From an uncultured Lachnospiraceae bacterium (lineage in GTDB: Bacteria; Bacillota; Clostridia; Lachnospirales; Lachnospiraceae), in assembly GCA_910588565.1 (NCBI GenBank), contig CAJUPF010000031.1:1-34791 (forward strand): a DNA stretch of 34,791 nucleotides. Reading direction: 5' to 3'. The notes under the pieces were generated by a model. The model saw nothing but the letters and a program-made list of their open reading frames with translations. It did no database searches and was not told the DNA's origin. A program made the position numbers and the translations under genes. Shown one piece after another: positions 1-9,557 of the stretch (its first letter is position 1; each line of letters begins with the position of its first letter).

Positions 1-2343
1 ATAATTAAAATACTCCTGTTTGTCATAATGCTGTTCTGTAGGTTCCATCACAAGGGCTTTTGTCTTTGCCGGGCAGCAGGCGGCGCATGTGCCGCATCCG
101 GTACAATCCAGCACGGATACGGTAATGGAAAACTGATAATTATTTCCCGGCATATCCTTACTTGCCATACCGGAAGGCGCGTTCTGCCGTTCCGCTTCAT
201 TCATCACGGCAGGCCGGATTACTGCATGAGGGCATACATAGGAACAGATATTGCACTGAATACAATTTTCCGGAATCCAGTTGGGTACACGGACGGCAAT
301 ATTTCTTTTTTCATATGCAGCCGTTCCAGAGGGAACGGCACCGCTGGCATATTCCATAAATGCAGATACAGGAAGCTTATTTCCTTCAAATGCATTGATG
401 GCACGCTGAATATCATTGACATAGTCCGATACATACTGGCTTCTGCCTTCCACTTCCTTTCCAAAGAGCAGATCTGCTTCACAGCTCGCCCAGTCGTCCC
501 CTGGCTCTACTTTTTGCGCTCCCTGCATTCCGGCGTCAATGGCAGCACAGTTTTTCGCAACGACATCGTCCCCTTTTCTTCCATAGGTTTTTTTCGCCGC
601 ATCTTTCAGCAGCCCGACGATCTCTTCCTCCGGCAAGATATTGGTCAGTTTGAAAAACGCTGCCTGCAGAATGGTATTAATCCTGGTGGGACCCATTCCC
701 GTTTCCATACCGATTTTTACCCCGTTGATTACATAAAACTGAATCTTGTTCTCTGCAATATAACGTTTTAGCTGACCCGGAAGATGCGTCCCGACTTCCT
801 CTGGCGCCCACGCACAGTTTAACAGGAATGTTCCGCCCGGCGCCAGATCCTGTACCATATTGTACTTCCAGACATACGATGGATTATGGCAGGCCACAAA
901 ATCCGCTTTCTGAACAAGATACGTGGATTTAATTCTGTTTTTTCCAAATCGCAGGTGCGATACCGTAAGGCCCCCGGACTTTTTGGAATCGTAGTCAAAA
1001 TAAGCCTGCGCATACAGGTCTGTATGATCGCCGATGATTTTAATGGAATTTTTATTGGCCCCCACGGTTCCGTCTGCTCCAAGCCCCCAGAATTTACAGC
1101 TGTAAAGATGCTCTGACATGGTCTGGGGAGCTTCTTTCTCATCCAGGGAAAGCCCTGTTACATCATCTTTAATGCCAATGGTAAATTCCTGTTTTTCGCG
1201 GTTTTCATAGACTGCCAGAATCTGACCCGGCGTCGTATCCTTAGAACTAAGTCCATACCGCCCCCGGAACAGTTTTACGTTTTCAAACCGCGTATCTTTC
1301 AGTATGGACGCCACATCCAGATACAGCGGCTCTCCAGGCGCCCCCGGCTCTTTGGTACGATCCAGAATGGAAATCTGCCTTACGCTCTGCGGCAGGCATT
1401 GTAAAAAAGCGGCTCTGGAAAACGGACGGTACAGCCGCACTTTGACCAGGCCGACCTTTTTATTCTGCGACAATAAATAATCCACGGTCTCTTCGATTGT
1501 CTCGCAGACAGAACCCATCGCGACAATTACATGCTCCGCATCCGGCGCACCGTAGTAATTAAACAGGTGATATTCTGTGCCGATTTTCGCATTGATTTTC
1601 TGGAAATAAGATTCTACAATCCCCGGAATTTGTTCATAATGCTGATTTGCCGCTTCCCGAATCTGGAAAAAGGTGTCCGGGTTCTGCGCCTGTCCCCATT
1701 GAAACGGATGTTCCGGGTTTAAAGCATTCCGACGGAAATTTTTCACAGAATCCATAGGAAACAGATCCCGTAAGTCTTCTTCACTCCAGACAGAAATTTT
1801 CTGTATTTCATGGGAAGTACGGAACCCGTCAAAAAAGCTGATAAATGGGATTCGCCCCTCGATCGATGCGCCATGAGCCGCAGGGGATAAGTCCATCACT
1901 TCCTGGACAGAAGAAGCGCACAGGATCGCCGCTCCTGTCTGTCTGCAGGCATAGACATCCGAATGATCGCCAAAAATACTCAATGCATGGGTAGCAATAC
2001 TTCTTGCCGCCACATGAAATACACCGGGCAGCCCTTCTCCTGCAATTTTATAAATATTGGGAATCATCAGTAACAATCCCTGGGAAGCTGTAAATGTCGT
2101 TGACAACGCCCCTGCCGCCAGCGCTCCATGTACTGCGCCTGCCGCGCCTGCCTCCGACTGCAGTTCGGAAATCTCTACTACATTTCCAAACAGGTTTTTC
2201 TTTCCTTCCGCTGCCCATACCTCGGTCACTTCCGCCATTACGGAAGAAGGGGTAATCGGATAAATTGCAGCTACATCCGTATACGCGTATGCCACATATG
2301 CAGCGGCATGATTGCCATCCATCGTTGCTTGTCTTCGCTCCAT
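1..2343 (-). CDS. nifJ: Pyruvate:ferredoxin (flavodoxin) oxidoreductase, C-terminus cut by window edge
   Basis: This enzyme family converts pyruvate and CoA to acetyl-CoA and CO2 and passes electrons to ferredoxin or flavodoxin in the cytoplasm. The frame is open from the ATG at 2343 to base 1, about 781 codons of a family that is usually near 1180, so the C-terminal third (thiamine-diphosphate domain) lies outside. The N-terminus carries the pyruvate-binding segment (AAIYPITPSS), followed by the middle domains (GANKNSIKIIGDHTD) and two ferredoxin-type clusters near the cut end (CIQCNICSYVCPHA and CTGCGTCAACCPA). It is a clear paralogue of the next gene upstream and lies 221 bp downstream of its stop. 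The start is supported by GAGGAG seven bases before the ATG. A strong terminator separates the two copies, so this one probably has its own promoter, which I could not place confidently. Confidence 0.95.
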   Translation of the reverse strand, partial: MERRQATMDGNHAAAYVAYAYTDVAAIYPITPSSVMAEVTEVWAAEGKKNLFGNVVEISELQSEAGAAGAVHGALAAGALSTTFTASQGLLLMIPNIYKIAGEGLPGVFHVAARSIATHALSIFGDHSDVYACRQTGAAILCASSVQEVMDLSPAAHGASIEGRIPFISFFDGFRTSHEIQKISVWSEEDLRDLFPMDSVKNFRRNALNPEHPFQWGQAQNPDTFFQIREAANQHYEQIPGIVESYFQKINAKIGTEYHLFNYYGAPDAEHVIVAMGSVCETIEETVDYLLSQNKKVGLVKVRLYRPFSRAAFLQCLPQSVRQISILDRTKEPGAPGEPLYLDVASILKDTRFENVKLFRGRYGLSSKDTTPGQILAVYENREKQEFTIGIKDDVTGLSLDEKEAPQTMSEHLYSCKFWGLGADGTVGANKNSIKIIGDHTDLYAQAYFDYDSKKSGGLTVSHLRFGKNRIKSTYLVQKADFVACHNPSYVWKYNMVQDLAPGGTFLLNCAWAPEEVGTHLPGQLKRYIAENKIQFYVINGVKIGMETGMGPTRINTILQAAFFKLTNILPEEEIVGLLKDAAKKTYGRKGDDVVAKNCAAIDAGMQGAQKVEPGDDWASCEADLLFGKEVEGRSQYVSDYVNDIQRAINAFEGNKLPVSAFMEYASGAVPSGTAAYEKRNIAVRVPNWIPENCIQCNICSYVCPHAVIRPAVMNEAERQNAPSGMASKDMPGNNYQFSITVSVLDCTGCGTCAACCPAKTKALVMEPTEQHYDKQEYFNY

Positions 2344-2492
2344 ATCAAAACTCCTCTTTTCTGTTTTTTGATAGGATTTCCAGTTTTTTATAAATTATCC
2401 CATTTGCCGTCCAGATACCTGCAATTCATTTTTTATCCTAAAATTTCTTACAACTTTATAGCCGTCAGTTGCTGCCATTATTTCGCCTTCAC

Positions 2493-2526
2493 AAAAAACG
2501 CAGCTCCATGTTTCCATGAAACTGCG
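2493..2526 (-). terminator. Intrinsic terminator after the complete nifJ
   Basis: On the minus strand a 12-bp stem (arms 2499-2510 and 2515-2526, with G-T wobbles) closes a GAAA tetraloop and is followed by six T (2493-2498). It lies about 40 bp after the stop of the complete PFOR and should separate its transcript from the second PFOR. Confidence 0.85.
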
Positions 2527-2564
2527 CCTTTTCTTATACGTTATGTAACTGTATCACATCCTGA

Positions 2565-5500
2565 TTATTTATAAAGCTCAACCAGTCTTAAGAGATGTTC
2601 GTAACGATCTTTTGCAGCCTGCTCTGATTCTGCAAACAGTTTTTCTGCACGATCCGGGAAGGATCTGGTCAGACGGCTGTAACGTGTCTCGTTCTTTAAG
2701 AATTCCTGATAAGTACCATCTCCTGGTTTGGAGGTCAATGTAAACGGATTCTTGCCTTCTGCTTTCAGTGCCGGGTTGAAGGAGAACAGATTCCAGTATC
2801 CAGCTGCAACCGCTTTCTTCATTTCATCCTGGCAATGGTTCATTCCGCCCTTCACACCGTGTAACTCACAAGGAGCATATCCGATGATAAGGGAAGGTCC
2901 GTTATAAGCTTCTGCTTCTGCAAGAACTTTCACAGCCTGAGCCATATTTGCACCAAGCGCGATCTGTGCTACATATACGTAGCCATAGCTCATAGCGATC
3001 TCTGCAAGGCTCTTCTTGCCGATATCTTTACCGGAAGCAGCAAACTGGCAAACTTCACCGATGTTGGAAGCCTTAGAAGCCTGGCCGCCTGTATTGGAAT
3101 ACATCTCGGTATCGAATACCATAACGTTTACATTCTCACCGGAAGCAAGTACGTGGTCTAAGCCGCCGAATCCGATATCGTATGCCCATCCGTCACCGCC
3201 AAGAATCCAGATAGATTTCTTAGCAAGGTAATCTTTCTTGTCAAGAGCAGCCTGTGCATCCGGGCATCCGGCAGCTGCTGCCTTTTCTAATTCAGCAACA
3301 AGTGCGTCTGCAGCTGCTGCGTTTTCTTTTGTACTGTCTTTTGTCTCGGTAAATTTCGCAAATGCAGCCTTTAACTCTTCGCCTGCTTTATCGGAAGAAG
3401 CACATTTCTCTGCGCTTGCGATTGCCTGATCGCGAAGAACCTTCTGGCCAATCTGCATTCCAAGGCCGTGCTCAGCATTATCCTCGAATAAGGAGTTTGC
3501 CCATGCCGGACCCTTCTTGGAGTCTTTATTTACTGTGTATGGCGAGGTAGCAGCCGGACCGCCCCAGATAGAGGAACATCCTGTTGCATTGGAGATATAC
3601 ATATGCTCACCAAACAACTGTGTAATCAAACGAGCGTAAGAGGTTTCCGCACATCCTGCACAGGAGCCGGAGAACTCAAGCAGCGGCTGGTTGAACTGGG
3701 AGCCTTTTACTGTGTTATCAGCAGGTACGCCCGGTTTCTTGCCAACATTTGCTACCAGGTAATCGAATACCGGCTGCTCGTTGGCCTGGGATTCCTGCGG
3801 AACCATTTCGATTGCACCAACCGGACATACGGTAATACATTCGCCGCATCCCATACAATCCAATGGGGATACACTCATGGTATATTTGTATTCGCCTGCT
3901 TTTGGCTTGGTATCTGCAAGTTTGATATTAGCCGGAGCAGCTTTTACTTCGTCTTCACTTAACATAAACGGACGAATGGTAGCATGAGAACATACAAATG
4001 CACACTGGTTACACTGAATACATTTCTCTGCGCTCCAGGTCGGAACTGTTACTGCAGTACCGCGTTTCTCATATGCGGATGCGCCCAGTTCAAACTGTCC
4101 GTCCGGATTCTCTGCAAATGCAGAAACAGGAAGGCTGTCACCATCCATTAAAGAGATCGGATCTAATAATTCTTCTACCATCTTCACGGTCTTTGGAATA
4201 CCTGTGTAAGGTTTCTTAGCCGGATCTGCTGCCGGATTAGACCAGGAAGCCGGAACTTCTACTTTATGTACTGCCTCAACGCCGGCGTCGATTGCTTTGT
4301 AGTTCATCTCAACAATCGCGTCGCCCTTAGAGCCATAGGATTTCTTAGCAGCCGCTTTCATGAAATCTACCGCATCGTCAATCGGCATTACGTTTGCCAG
4401 TTTAAAGAACGCGGACTGTAAAATCGTGTTGGTACGTTTGCCCATACCGATTTCGATTGCTTTGTCAATTGCGTTGATGGTATATAACTGAATATTGTTG
4501 TCAGCGATATATTTCTTCGCGTCTGCATTTAAATGATGCTCCAATTCTTCATCGGACCACTGGCAGTTGATCATAAATACGCCGCCTGGTTTTACGTCCT
4601 GAACCATCTTAAATCCCTTGTTTACATAAGCCGGATTATGACATGCAACGAAGTCAGCCTGGTTGATGTAATACGGGCTTCTGATTGGCTTGTCGCCAAA
4701 TCTTAAGTGGGAAATGGTAACACCGCCGGTTTTCTTGGAATCATACTGGAAGTATGCCTGGATATATTTGTCCGTATGGTCACCGATAATCTTGGTGGAG
4801 TTCTTGTTCGCACCTACGGTTCCGTCTCCGCCAAGTCCCCAGAATTTACATTCTTTGGTTCCTTCCGCTGCTGTGATAGGAGCCGGTTTTACTTCCGGTA
4901 AGCTTAAGTTTGTCACATCGTCTACAATACCGATGGTGAAACGTGCCTTCGGAGCGTCACTTTCCAGTTCTTTGTATACTGCAAATACGCTGGATGGCGG
5001 TGTATCTTTGGAACCTAATCCGTAACGTCCGCCTGTTAATACGATGTCATTCAGCCCTGCTTCACGTAAGGTAGCGGCAACGTCTAAGTATAACGGATCG
5101 CCTAAAGAACCCGGCTCTTTTGTCCTGTCAAGAACAGCAATCTTCTTCGCTGTCTTCGGAAGAACTTTTAAGAGTGCGGAAGATACCCACGGACGATATA
5201 AACGGACTTTGATCAGGCCGACTTTCTCACCCTTAGCGGTTAAGTAATCAATGACTTCTTCTGCTACGTCATTGATAGAACCCATAGCGATAATCACGCG
5301 GTCTGCGTCTTCTGCTCCATAGTAATTGAATAAATCATAGTTCGTGCCAAGTTTCTCATTGATCTTGGCCATGTACTTCTCAACAATTGCCGGAAGCGCA
5401 TCATAAACCGGGTTACATGCTTCACGATGCTGGAAGAATACGTCGCCGTTCTCATGGGAACCGCGCATAGCCGGATGCTCCGGATTCAGTGCATGGTCAC

Positions 5501-6110
5501 GGAATGCCTTTACAGCGTCCATATTGCACATTTCTTTCAGATCTGCGTAATCCCATTTCTCGATCTTCTGAATCTCATGGGAGGTACGGAATCCGTCGAA
5601 GAAGTTGATAAACGGAACTTTTCCTTCGATGGTTGCTAAATGGGCAACCGGGCTTAAGTCCATAACTTCCTGTGGGTTTGTCTCACATAACATAGCGAAA
5701 CCTGTCTGACGGCAGGCATATACGTCACTGTGATCGCCAAAGATATTCAGAGACTGTGTCGCTACTGTACGTGCAGATACATCAAATACACAGGGAAGCT
5801 GCTCGCCGGCGATCTTGTACATATTCGGGATCATAAGAAGAAGACCCTGAGATGCGGTAAAGGTTGTCGTTAATGCGCCTGCTGCAAGGGAACCATGAAC
5901 TGCGCCTGCTGCGCCTGCTTCTGATTCCATTTCCACTACTTTCACCTGGTTTCCGAAAATGTTTTCCTGTCCTGCTGCAGACCACTGATCTACAGTGTCA
6001 GCCATCGGGCTGGAAGGAGTAATGGGGTAAATAGCAGCAACATCTGTAAACGCGTATGCAACGTGTGCGGCAGCTGTATTACCATCCATTGACTGTTTTG
6101 CTCTTGACAT
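2565..6110 (-). CDS. nifJ: Pyruvate:ferredoxin (flavodoxin) oxidoreductase, complete
   Basis: Full-length 1181-residue homodimer-type PFOR, the central enzyme of anaerobic pyruvate oxidation. Visible in order: the N-terminal pyruvate-binding domain (AAIYPITPSSPMAD), the transketolase-like middle region, two 4Fe-4S ferredoxin motifs (CIQCNQCAFVC and CMGCGECITVCP), the proximal-cluster cysteines (SGSCAGCAETSYARL), and the thiamine-diphosphate binding segment (GGDGWAYDIGFGG, then SNTGGQASK). The C-terminal cysteines CELHG and NHCQD also fit the family. The start has an excellent AAGGAGG site. It lies between an H-cluster hydrogenase-like gene upstream and a second PFOR downstream on the same strand, which suggests a pyruvate to ferredoxin to hydrogen block. 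A promoter at 6180-6208 and a terminator at 2493-2526 indicate an independent, probably strongly expressed transcript. Confidence 0.98.
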   Translation of the reverse strand: MSRAKQSMDGNTAAAHVAYAFTDVAAIYPITPSSPMADTVDQWSAAGQENIFGNQVKVVEMESEAGAAGAVHGSLAAGALTTTFTASQGLLLMIPNMYKIAGEQLPCVFDVSARTVATQSLNIFGDHSDVYACRQTGFAMLCETNPQEVMDLSPVAHLATIEGKVPFINFFDGFRTSHEIQKIEKWDYADLKEMCNMDAVKAFRDHALNPEHPAMRGSHENGDVFFQHREACNPVYDALPAIVEKYMAKINEKLGTNYDLFNYYGAEDADRVIIAMGSINDVAEEVIDYLTAKGEKVGLIKVRLYRPWVSSALLKVLPKTAKKIAVLDRTKEPGSLGDPLYLDVAATLREAGLNDIVLTGGRYGLGSKDTPPSSVFAVYKELESDAPKARFTIGIVDDVTNLSLPEVKPAPITAAEGTKECKFWGLGGDGTVGANKNSTKIIGDHTDKYIQAYFQYDSKKTGGVTISHLRFGDKPIRSPYYINQADFVACHNPAYVNKGFKMVQDVKPGGVFMINCQWSDEELEHHLNADAKKYIADNNIQLYTINAIDKAIEIGMGKRTNTILQSAFFKLANVMPIDDAVDFMKAAAKKSYGSKGDAIVEMNYKAIDAGVEAVHKVEVPASWSNPAADPAKKPYTGIPKTVKMVEELLDPISLMDGDSLPVSAFAENPDGQFELGASAYEKRGTAVTVPTWSAEKCIQCNQCAFVCSHATIRPFMLSEDEVKAAPANIKLADTKPKAGEYKYTMSVSPLDCMGCGECITVCPVGAIEMVPQESQANEQPVFDYLVANVGKKPGVPADNTVKGSQFNQPLLEFSGSCAGCAETSYARLITQLFGEHMYISNATGCSSIWGGPAATSPYTVNKDSKKGPAWANSLFEDNAEHGLGMQIGQKVLRDQAIASAEKCASSDKAGEELKAAFAKFTETKDSTKENAAAADALVAELEKAAAAGCPDAQAALDKKDYLAKKSIWILGGDGWAYDIGFGGLDHVLASGENVNVMVFDTEMYSNTGGQASKASNIGEVCQFAASGKDIGKKSLAEIAMSYGYVYVAQIALGANMAQAVKVLAEAEAYNGPSLIIGYAPCELHGVKGGMNHCQDEMKKAVAAGYWNLFSFNPALKAEGKNPFTLTSKPGDGTYQEFLKNETRYSRLTRSFPDRAEKLFAESEQAAKDRYEHLLRLVELYK

Positions 6111-6179
6111 TTGTTTTCCTCCTTAGATAATTTTGAGAGATAGTATTGACAGTTTTTCAGTACCTGTCTTTAATATATA

Positions 6180-6208
6180 AATATAATGATTTTTTACAAA
6201 AAAATCAA
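6180..6208 (-). promoter_or_regulatory. Sigma-A type promoter for the complete nifJ
   Basis: On the minus strand TTGATT (6203-6208) and TATATT (6180-6185) are separated by 17 bp in a very AT-rich stretch. This leaves a leader of about 60 nt before the nifJ ATG at 6110. Confidence 0.6.
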
Positions 6209-6255
6209 TAGTTTCGACGATTTTTTCGTATAAAAATGGAAACATTGTTACATTA

Positions 6256-7488
6256 TCAGACCCCAAAATCCCGTGTCAGCAAATCGCTGTTATCCAGGAA
6301 ATCCATAATGTCTGTGAATCCAAGCCGTTCTAAGAGCTCTTTTACATATGGATTTTCCAGCGGGGTCTGGTATGCTGCCTGATCGCCGTATTGATCGACT
6401 TGTGCTTTTCCTTCTGTTTTATCAATCATAACCCGCGGCCCGCCTACGCAGCCGCCGTTACACGCCATGCCTTCAAAAAAATTGGCTGTTGTTTCTCCTT
6501 TCTGAATTTTTTCAATCAAGGCTTTGCATGCCAGAACGCCGTCCGCCTGCTCGGCATTTACTTTGACAGGTTTATCCGGATTCAGCTGTTCTGCGGTCAG
6601 ACGCACGGCTTCACTGACGCCGGAGGTTCTGGCATAGATGCGTCCGGCTCTTGAGGAATGCTCCCGTTCGTCTTCTTCCATTTCTTCTGGTTTTATATTC
6701 ATGGCTTCAAAAAATTCTTTCACCTCCTGGTAAGTCAGAACATAATCAACCGCATCTGCAATATCCGGTTCTCTGGCTTCCTTCTTTTTGGCCATGCAAG
6801 GACCGATAAAAACGGTAACTGCACCAGGATGGAGTTTTTTTACAATCCGGCCTGCCGCTATCATCGGAGATACGGCTCCGGGTACATGTCCTACAAGCTC
6901 CTGATAAATGTCACGGATCATGGCTATCCAGACCGGGCAGCAGCAGCTGGTCAGCTGAAAATCCCCCTGCCTGACGACATGGCGGTCAAATTCAAGGGCT
7001 TCTTTCAGTGTCAGGATATCTGCAAACGCTGCCACTTCTACCATTCCGGTAAAGCCGATTTTTTTAAACGCCGCACGCAGCCGTCCCGCTGTAGCCTGTT
7101 CTCCGTACTGGCCCGCAAAAGCGGGGGCAATCATGGCATATACTTCCTTTTCATGATCGCACAGGGCTTCCATAACAGGGTAAATCTCCCTGTTTTCCAT
7201 CAAATGCCCCATTTTGCAGACATCCACACAGACGCCGCAGCCTGTACATTTCTGAGGGTCGATGTAAATTTTACCCTGTATTTTTTCTATAGCGTCAAAA
7301 ATACAGCTGTTCTGGCAGTCTCCCTCCGTTTCACAGGCGTCACAGTTCCCCGCCGGGATCACCGGAGCGTATTTTTTCGGGTGCAGCAGGCAGTCCATAG
7401 AATAATTGTCGTATTCTTCCGCCAGTTTTCTTCCGTTTTTCAGTTCCTGCTCCATCACTTCCTGATACAGTTCTTCAAATGTTTTCAT
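6256..7488 (-). CDS. [FeFe]-hydrogenase-like H-cluster protein with two 4Fe-4S clusters
   Basis: A 410-residue cytoplasmic iron-sulfur protein. Residues 49-62 (CxxC, then C58 and C62) and 81-91 (CTGCGVCVDVC) are two ferredoxin-type clusters. The rest is the Fe-hydrogenase large-subunit catalytic domain: L1 is SCCCPVW (about 181-187), L2 is GPCMAKKKE (229-237), and L3 is EGMACNGGCVGG (339-350), so the cysteines expected to hold the H-cluster are present. It lacks the longer N-terminal cluster set of classical bidirectional enzymes such as clostridial CpI. L1 reads CCCP where CpI has SCCP, and L2/L3 look like the putative sensory or monomeric groups, so hydrogen production, hydrogen sensing or another role are all open. 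Same strand as the PFOR genes, 145 bp upstream. The start has only a weak AAAGG-type site. Confidence 0.85.
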   Translation of the reverse strand: MKTFEELYQEVMEQELKNGRKLAEEYDNYSMDCLLHPKKYAPVIPAGNCDACETEGDCQNSCIFDAIEKIQGKIYIDPQKCTGCGVCVDVCKMGHLMENREIYPVMEALCDHEKEVYAMIAPAFAGQYGEQATAGRLRAAFKKIGFTGMVEVAAFADILTLKEALEFDRHVVRQGDFQLTSCCCPVWIAMIRDIYQELVGHVPGAVSPMIAAGRIVKKLHPGAVTVFIGPCMAKKKEAREPDIADAVDYVLTYQEVKEFFEAMNIKPEEMEEDEREHSSRAGRIYARTSGVSEAVRLTAEQLNPDKPVKVNAEQADGVLACKALIEKIQKGETTANFFEGMACNGGCVGGPRVMIDKTEGKAQVDQYGDQAAYQTPLENPYVKELLERLGFTDIMDFLDNSDLLTRDFGV

Positions 7489-7565
7489 CTTGTCCCAGCC
7501 TTTCTTTAATATATCATATTACTAATTCTGGACAACATGACAGTTTTTTAAACGTTTTTTTGATT

Positions 7566-9263
7566 CTAACATCCAATCAGCACCTGATTCCCGGAAAAAG
7601 CAAATCCATACTTGCGTATACGTCCTTTTTCTATCCCTTTTTCTATCAGAACAGCCTCATAATTTTTGTCCTCAATCTGTTTTAAAGCTGCTTTTACTGT
7701 ATCAGATAACTCTTTTTCACCATCTTCAGAATCCTGGACCTTAAATTCAAGAATTATTGCATCATCCTGTTTTCTTGGCTCAAGCATTACATCATACCTT
7801 CCAAAGCCGCTCTCCCTGTTCGATGTAATCACATACTTGTTATTAAGCTCTACTATCAATCCCAAGACAAAACCATGATAAAAACGTTCCGGCTGGCTTT
7901 CTGATGGTTTCTTTCCGGTATCAAAGTAACTAAACGTCCCCATTGCCACTCTGTTTATATAAGTATTCATTGCTTTCAGATCATTCTTAAGCAGAGCCTT
8001 GATAAAATCATTATAGTCTGACATATGCCCTGCAAACCACCCATGTATCATACCGCCGAACATCAATTTTACTTCCAGGTTCGTGATAGCCAGCTCACAG
8101 ATAAGCGTATCCGCACCGAATCCCGTTTCCTCATAGTCCTTAACCTTAATGACTTTCAAATACCCACTGGCAAGAAGAAGACTCCAAATTGCCATCTCAT
8201 CGGCATTCAGCATATCATACACAATCTGTTCATCTACAGGTGCAGTCAGATGTCCCCCGCTCAGAAGATCCTCAAAAGACTGTTTTACATCTTTCGCGCC
8301 CTCCTGAATCAATTTCCCGATTATACTATTAGCGCTTGTATTGGCCCAATAAGTACGAAATTTTCCTTTACTCAGAAAGTTAATCACAGACCACGGATTA
8401 TAAATATCCGCCTTGCTTCCGAATGTAAAACCATCATACCATCGTTTTACATCCTCTTTTCTATCTGACATTCCAAATTCATCCAACGCAGAAAAAACTT
8501 CTTCCTCTGTAAAACCAAAATCTTCTTCATATTTATCTGAAGTTGTAGTAATTACCTCCAAATTATTCAAATCAGAAAAAATGGATTCTTTGCTGACTCT
8601 TGTTATTCCCGTCATAACTGCCCGTTCCAAATATGGATTTGCCTTAAATGTGGAATTAAACAAGCTCCTGATAAATCCTGTCATTTCATCCCAATAACCG
8701 TTCACATATGCCTCCTGCATAGGAGTATCATATTCATCTAACAGAATAATTGCCTTTCTGCCATAATACCTGCCAAGAAAATCTGATAAAGAGCGCAAAG
8801 CTGCTGCTGCTGTACTGTCAGACATGCTTACCGAAATCTCCTGATAAAATTCCTTTTCCCTGTCATTCAACAGACTGCCTTTCAACAGATAATCGTTTTT
8901 ATTGTATTGTTCTTCTATCGTACGGCACATACTTTTCCTTGCTTCTGAAAAAGTATTTTCCTTAATACCTGCAAAACTTATGAACACTACCGGGTACATT
9001 CCCTGCAGCTGCTGATATGTTTCATCCTCCCATATCAAAAGTCCCTCAAACAAATCACCCCTGTCCGCGTATTTCACAGAGAAAAACTTTTCCAGCATAC
9101 TCATATTTAAGGTTTTTCCAAATCTTCTGGGTCGGGTAATCAGCGTAACTCTATCTTTGCTTTCCCACCATTCTTTAATAAACATGGTCTTATCTACATA
9201 AAAATTATCTTCTATAATTAACTGTTCAAAATCCTGGTATCCGATACCTGCTGTTCTGGCCAT
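7566..9263 (-). CDS. AAA-ATPase-like protein with C-terminal PD-(D/E)XK nuclease domain
   Basis: A 565-residue protein of the widespread gut-bacterial family combining an AAA-ATPase-like domain with a DUF1703/PD-(D/E)XK domain. Its cellular role is not established. Visible are an N-terminal GYQDFEQL...YVDKT segment, a Walker A-like loop RPRRFGKT (44-51), Walker B AIILLDEYD (171-179), a family segment KRWYDGFTFG (about 273-282), and a C-terminal nuclease-like core with D491 and E506-F-K508. All expected residues seem intact, so it may be active. It stands alone between the hydrogenase block and a divergent sigma-factor cassette. It has its own promoter and a good GAAGGAAG site. These genes are often multicopy and mobile in genomes; nothing here shows recent transfer. 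Confidence 0.88.
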   Translation of the reverse strand: MARTAGIGYQDFEQLIIEDNFYVDKTMFIKEWWESKDRVTLITRPRRFGKTLNMSMLEKFFSVKYADRGDLFEGLLIWEDETYQQLQGMYPVVFISFAGIKENTFSEARKSMCRTIEEQYNKNDYLLKGSLLNDREKEFYQEISVSMSDSTAAAALRSLSDFLGRYYGRKAIILLDEYDTPMQEAYVNGYWDEMTGFIRSLFNSTFKANPYLERAVMTGITRVSKESIFSDLNNLEVITTTSDKYEEDFGFTEEEVFSALDEFGMSDRKEDVKRWYDGFTFGSKADIYNPWSVINFLSKGKFRTYWANTSANSIIGKLIQEGAKDVKQSFEDLLSGGHLTAPVDEQIVYDMLNADEMAIWSLLLASGYLKVIKVKDYEETGFGADTLICELAITNLEVKLMFGGMIHGWFAGHMSDYNDFIKALLKNDLKAMNTYINRVAMGTFSYFDTGKKPSESQPERFYHGFVLGLIVELNNKYVITSNRESGFGRYDVMLEPRKQDDAIILEFKVQDSEDGEKELSDTVKAALKQIEDKNYEAVLIEKGIEKGRIRKYGFAFSGNQVLIGC

Positions 9264-9327
9264 AAATTCACTTCCTTCTCTTCTGATTATTATGCTGCAT
9301 TTATTTTGAAAAGTATCCTCAGGCCAG

Positions 9328-9356
9328 ATTATACCCTATCCTTCTCCAATTCACAA
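9328..9356 (-). promoter_or_regulatory. Sigma-A promoter for the AAA-ATPase/nuclease gene
   Basis: On the minus strand TTGTGA (9351-9356) and a perfect TATAAT (9328-9333) are spaced 17 bp, giving a leader of about 58 nt before the ATG at 9263. Confidence 0.7.
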
Positions 9357-9423
9357 TCAATACTTCATTTTCAAGCTGAAGGCTGGACTGTTACAATATA
9401 CAATGCTAAAATTCCAGATTATA

Positions 9424-9452
9424 TTGAATAATTTTCTGTTTCAAGATATAAT
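9424..9452 (+). promoter_or_regulatory. Sigma-A promoter for the sigma factor/anti-sigma cassette
   Basis: TTGAAT (9424-9429) and TATAAT (9447-9452) are separated by 17 bp on the plus strand, about 105 bp before the sigma-factor start. A second TATAAT lies about 20 bp downstream without a matching -35 box. The promoter is divergent from that of the AAA-ATPase gene. Confidence 0.65.
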
Positions 9453-9557
9453 TAGCAAAAATATCATCTATAATCAATATAATTAGTACAACAGCAGATT
9501 TTTATTGAAGAAACTGAAAGATATCTGATGTATTGCCATTAAGGAGTGAATGGAATC

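Noticed and set aside
28..771. A 247-codon plus-strand frame over the partial PFOR gene
   Set aside because: The minus-strand frame encodes recognisable PFOR with ferredoxin cysteines; the plus frame is its shadow.
6148..6176. A plus-strand TTGACA and T/A-rich -10 in the gap before nifJ
   Set aside because: It points toward the 3' end of a minus-strand gene with no plus-strand gene to express; the minus-strand promoter in the same gap fits better.
6658..7509. A 283-codon plus-strand frame opposite the H-cluster gene
   Set aside because: Its translation is Cys/Phe/His-rich without domains, while the minus strand gives all hydrogenase motifs.
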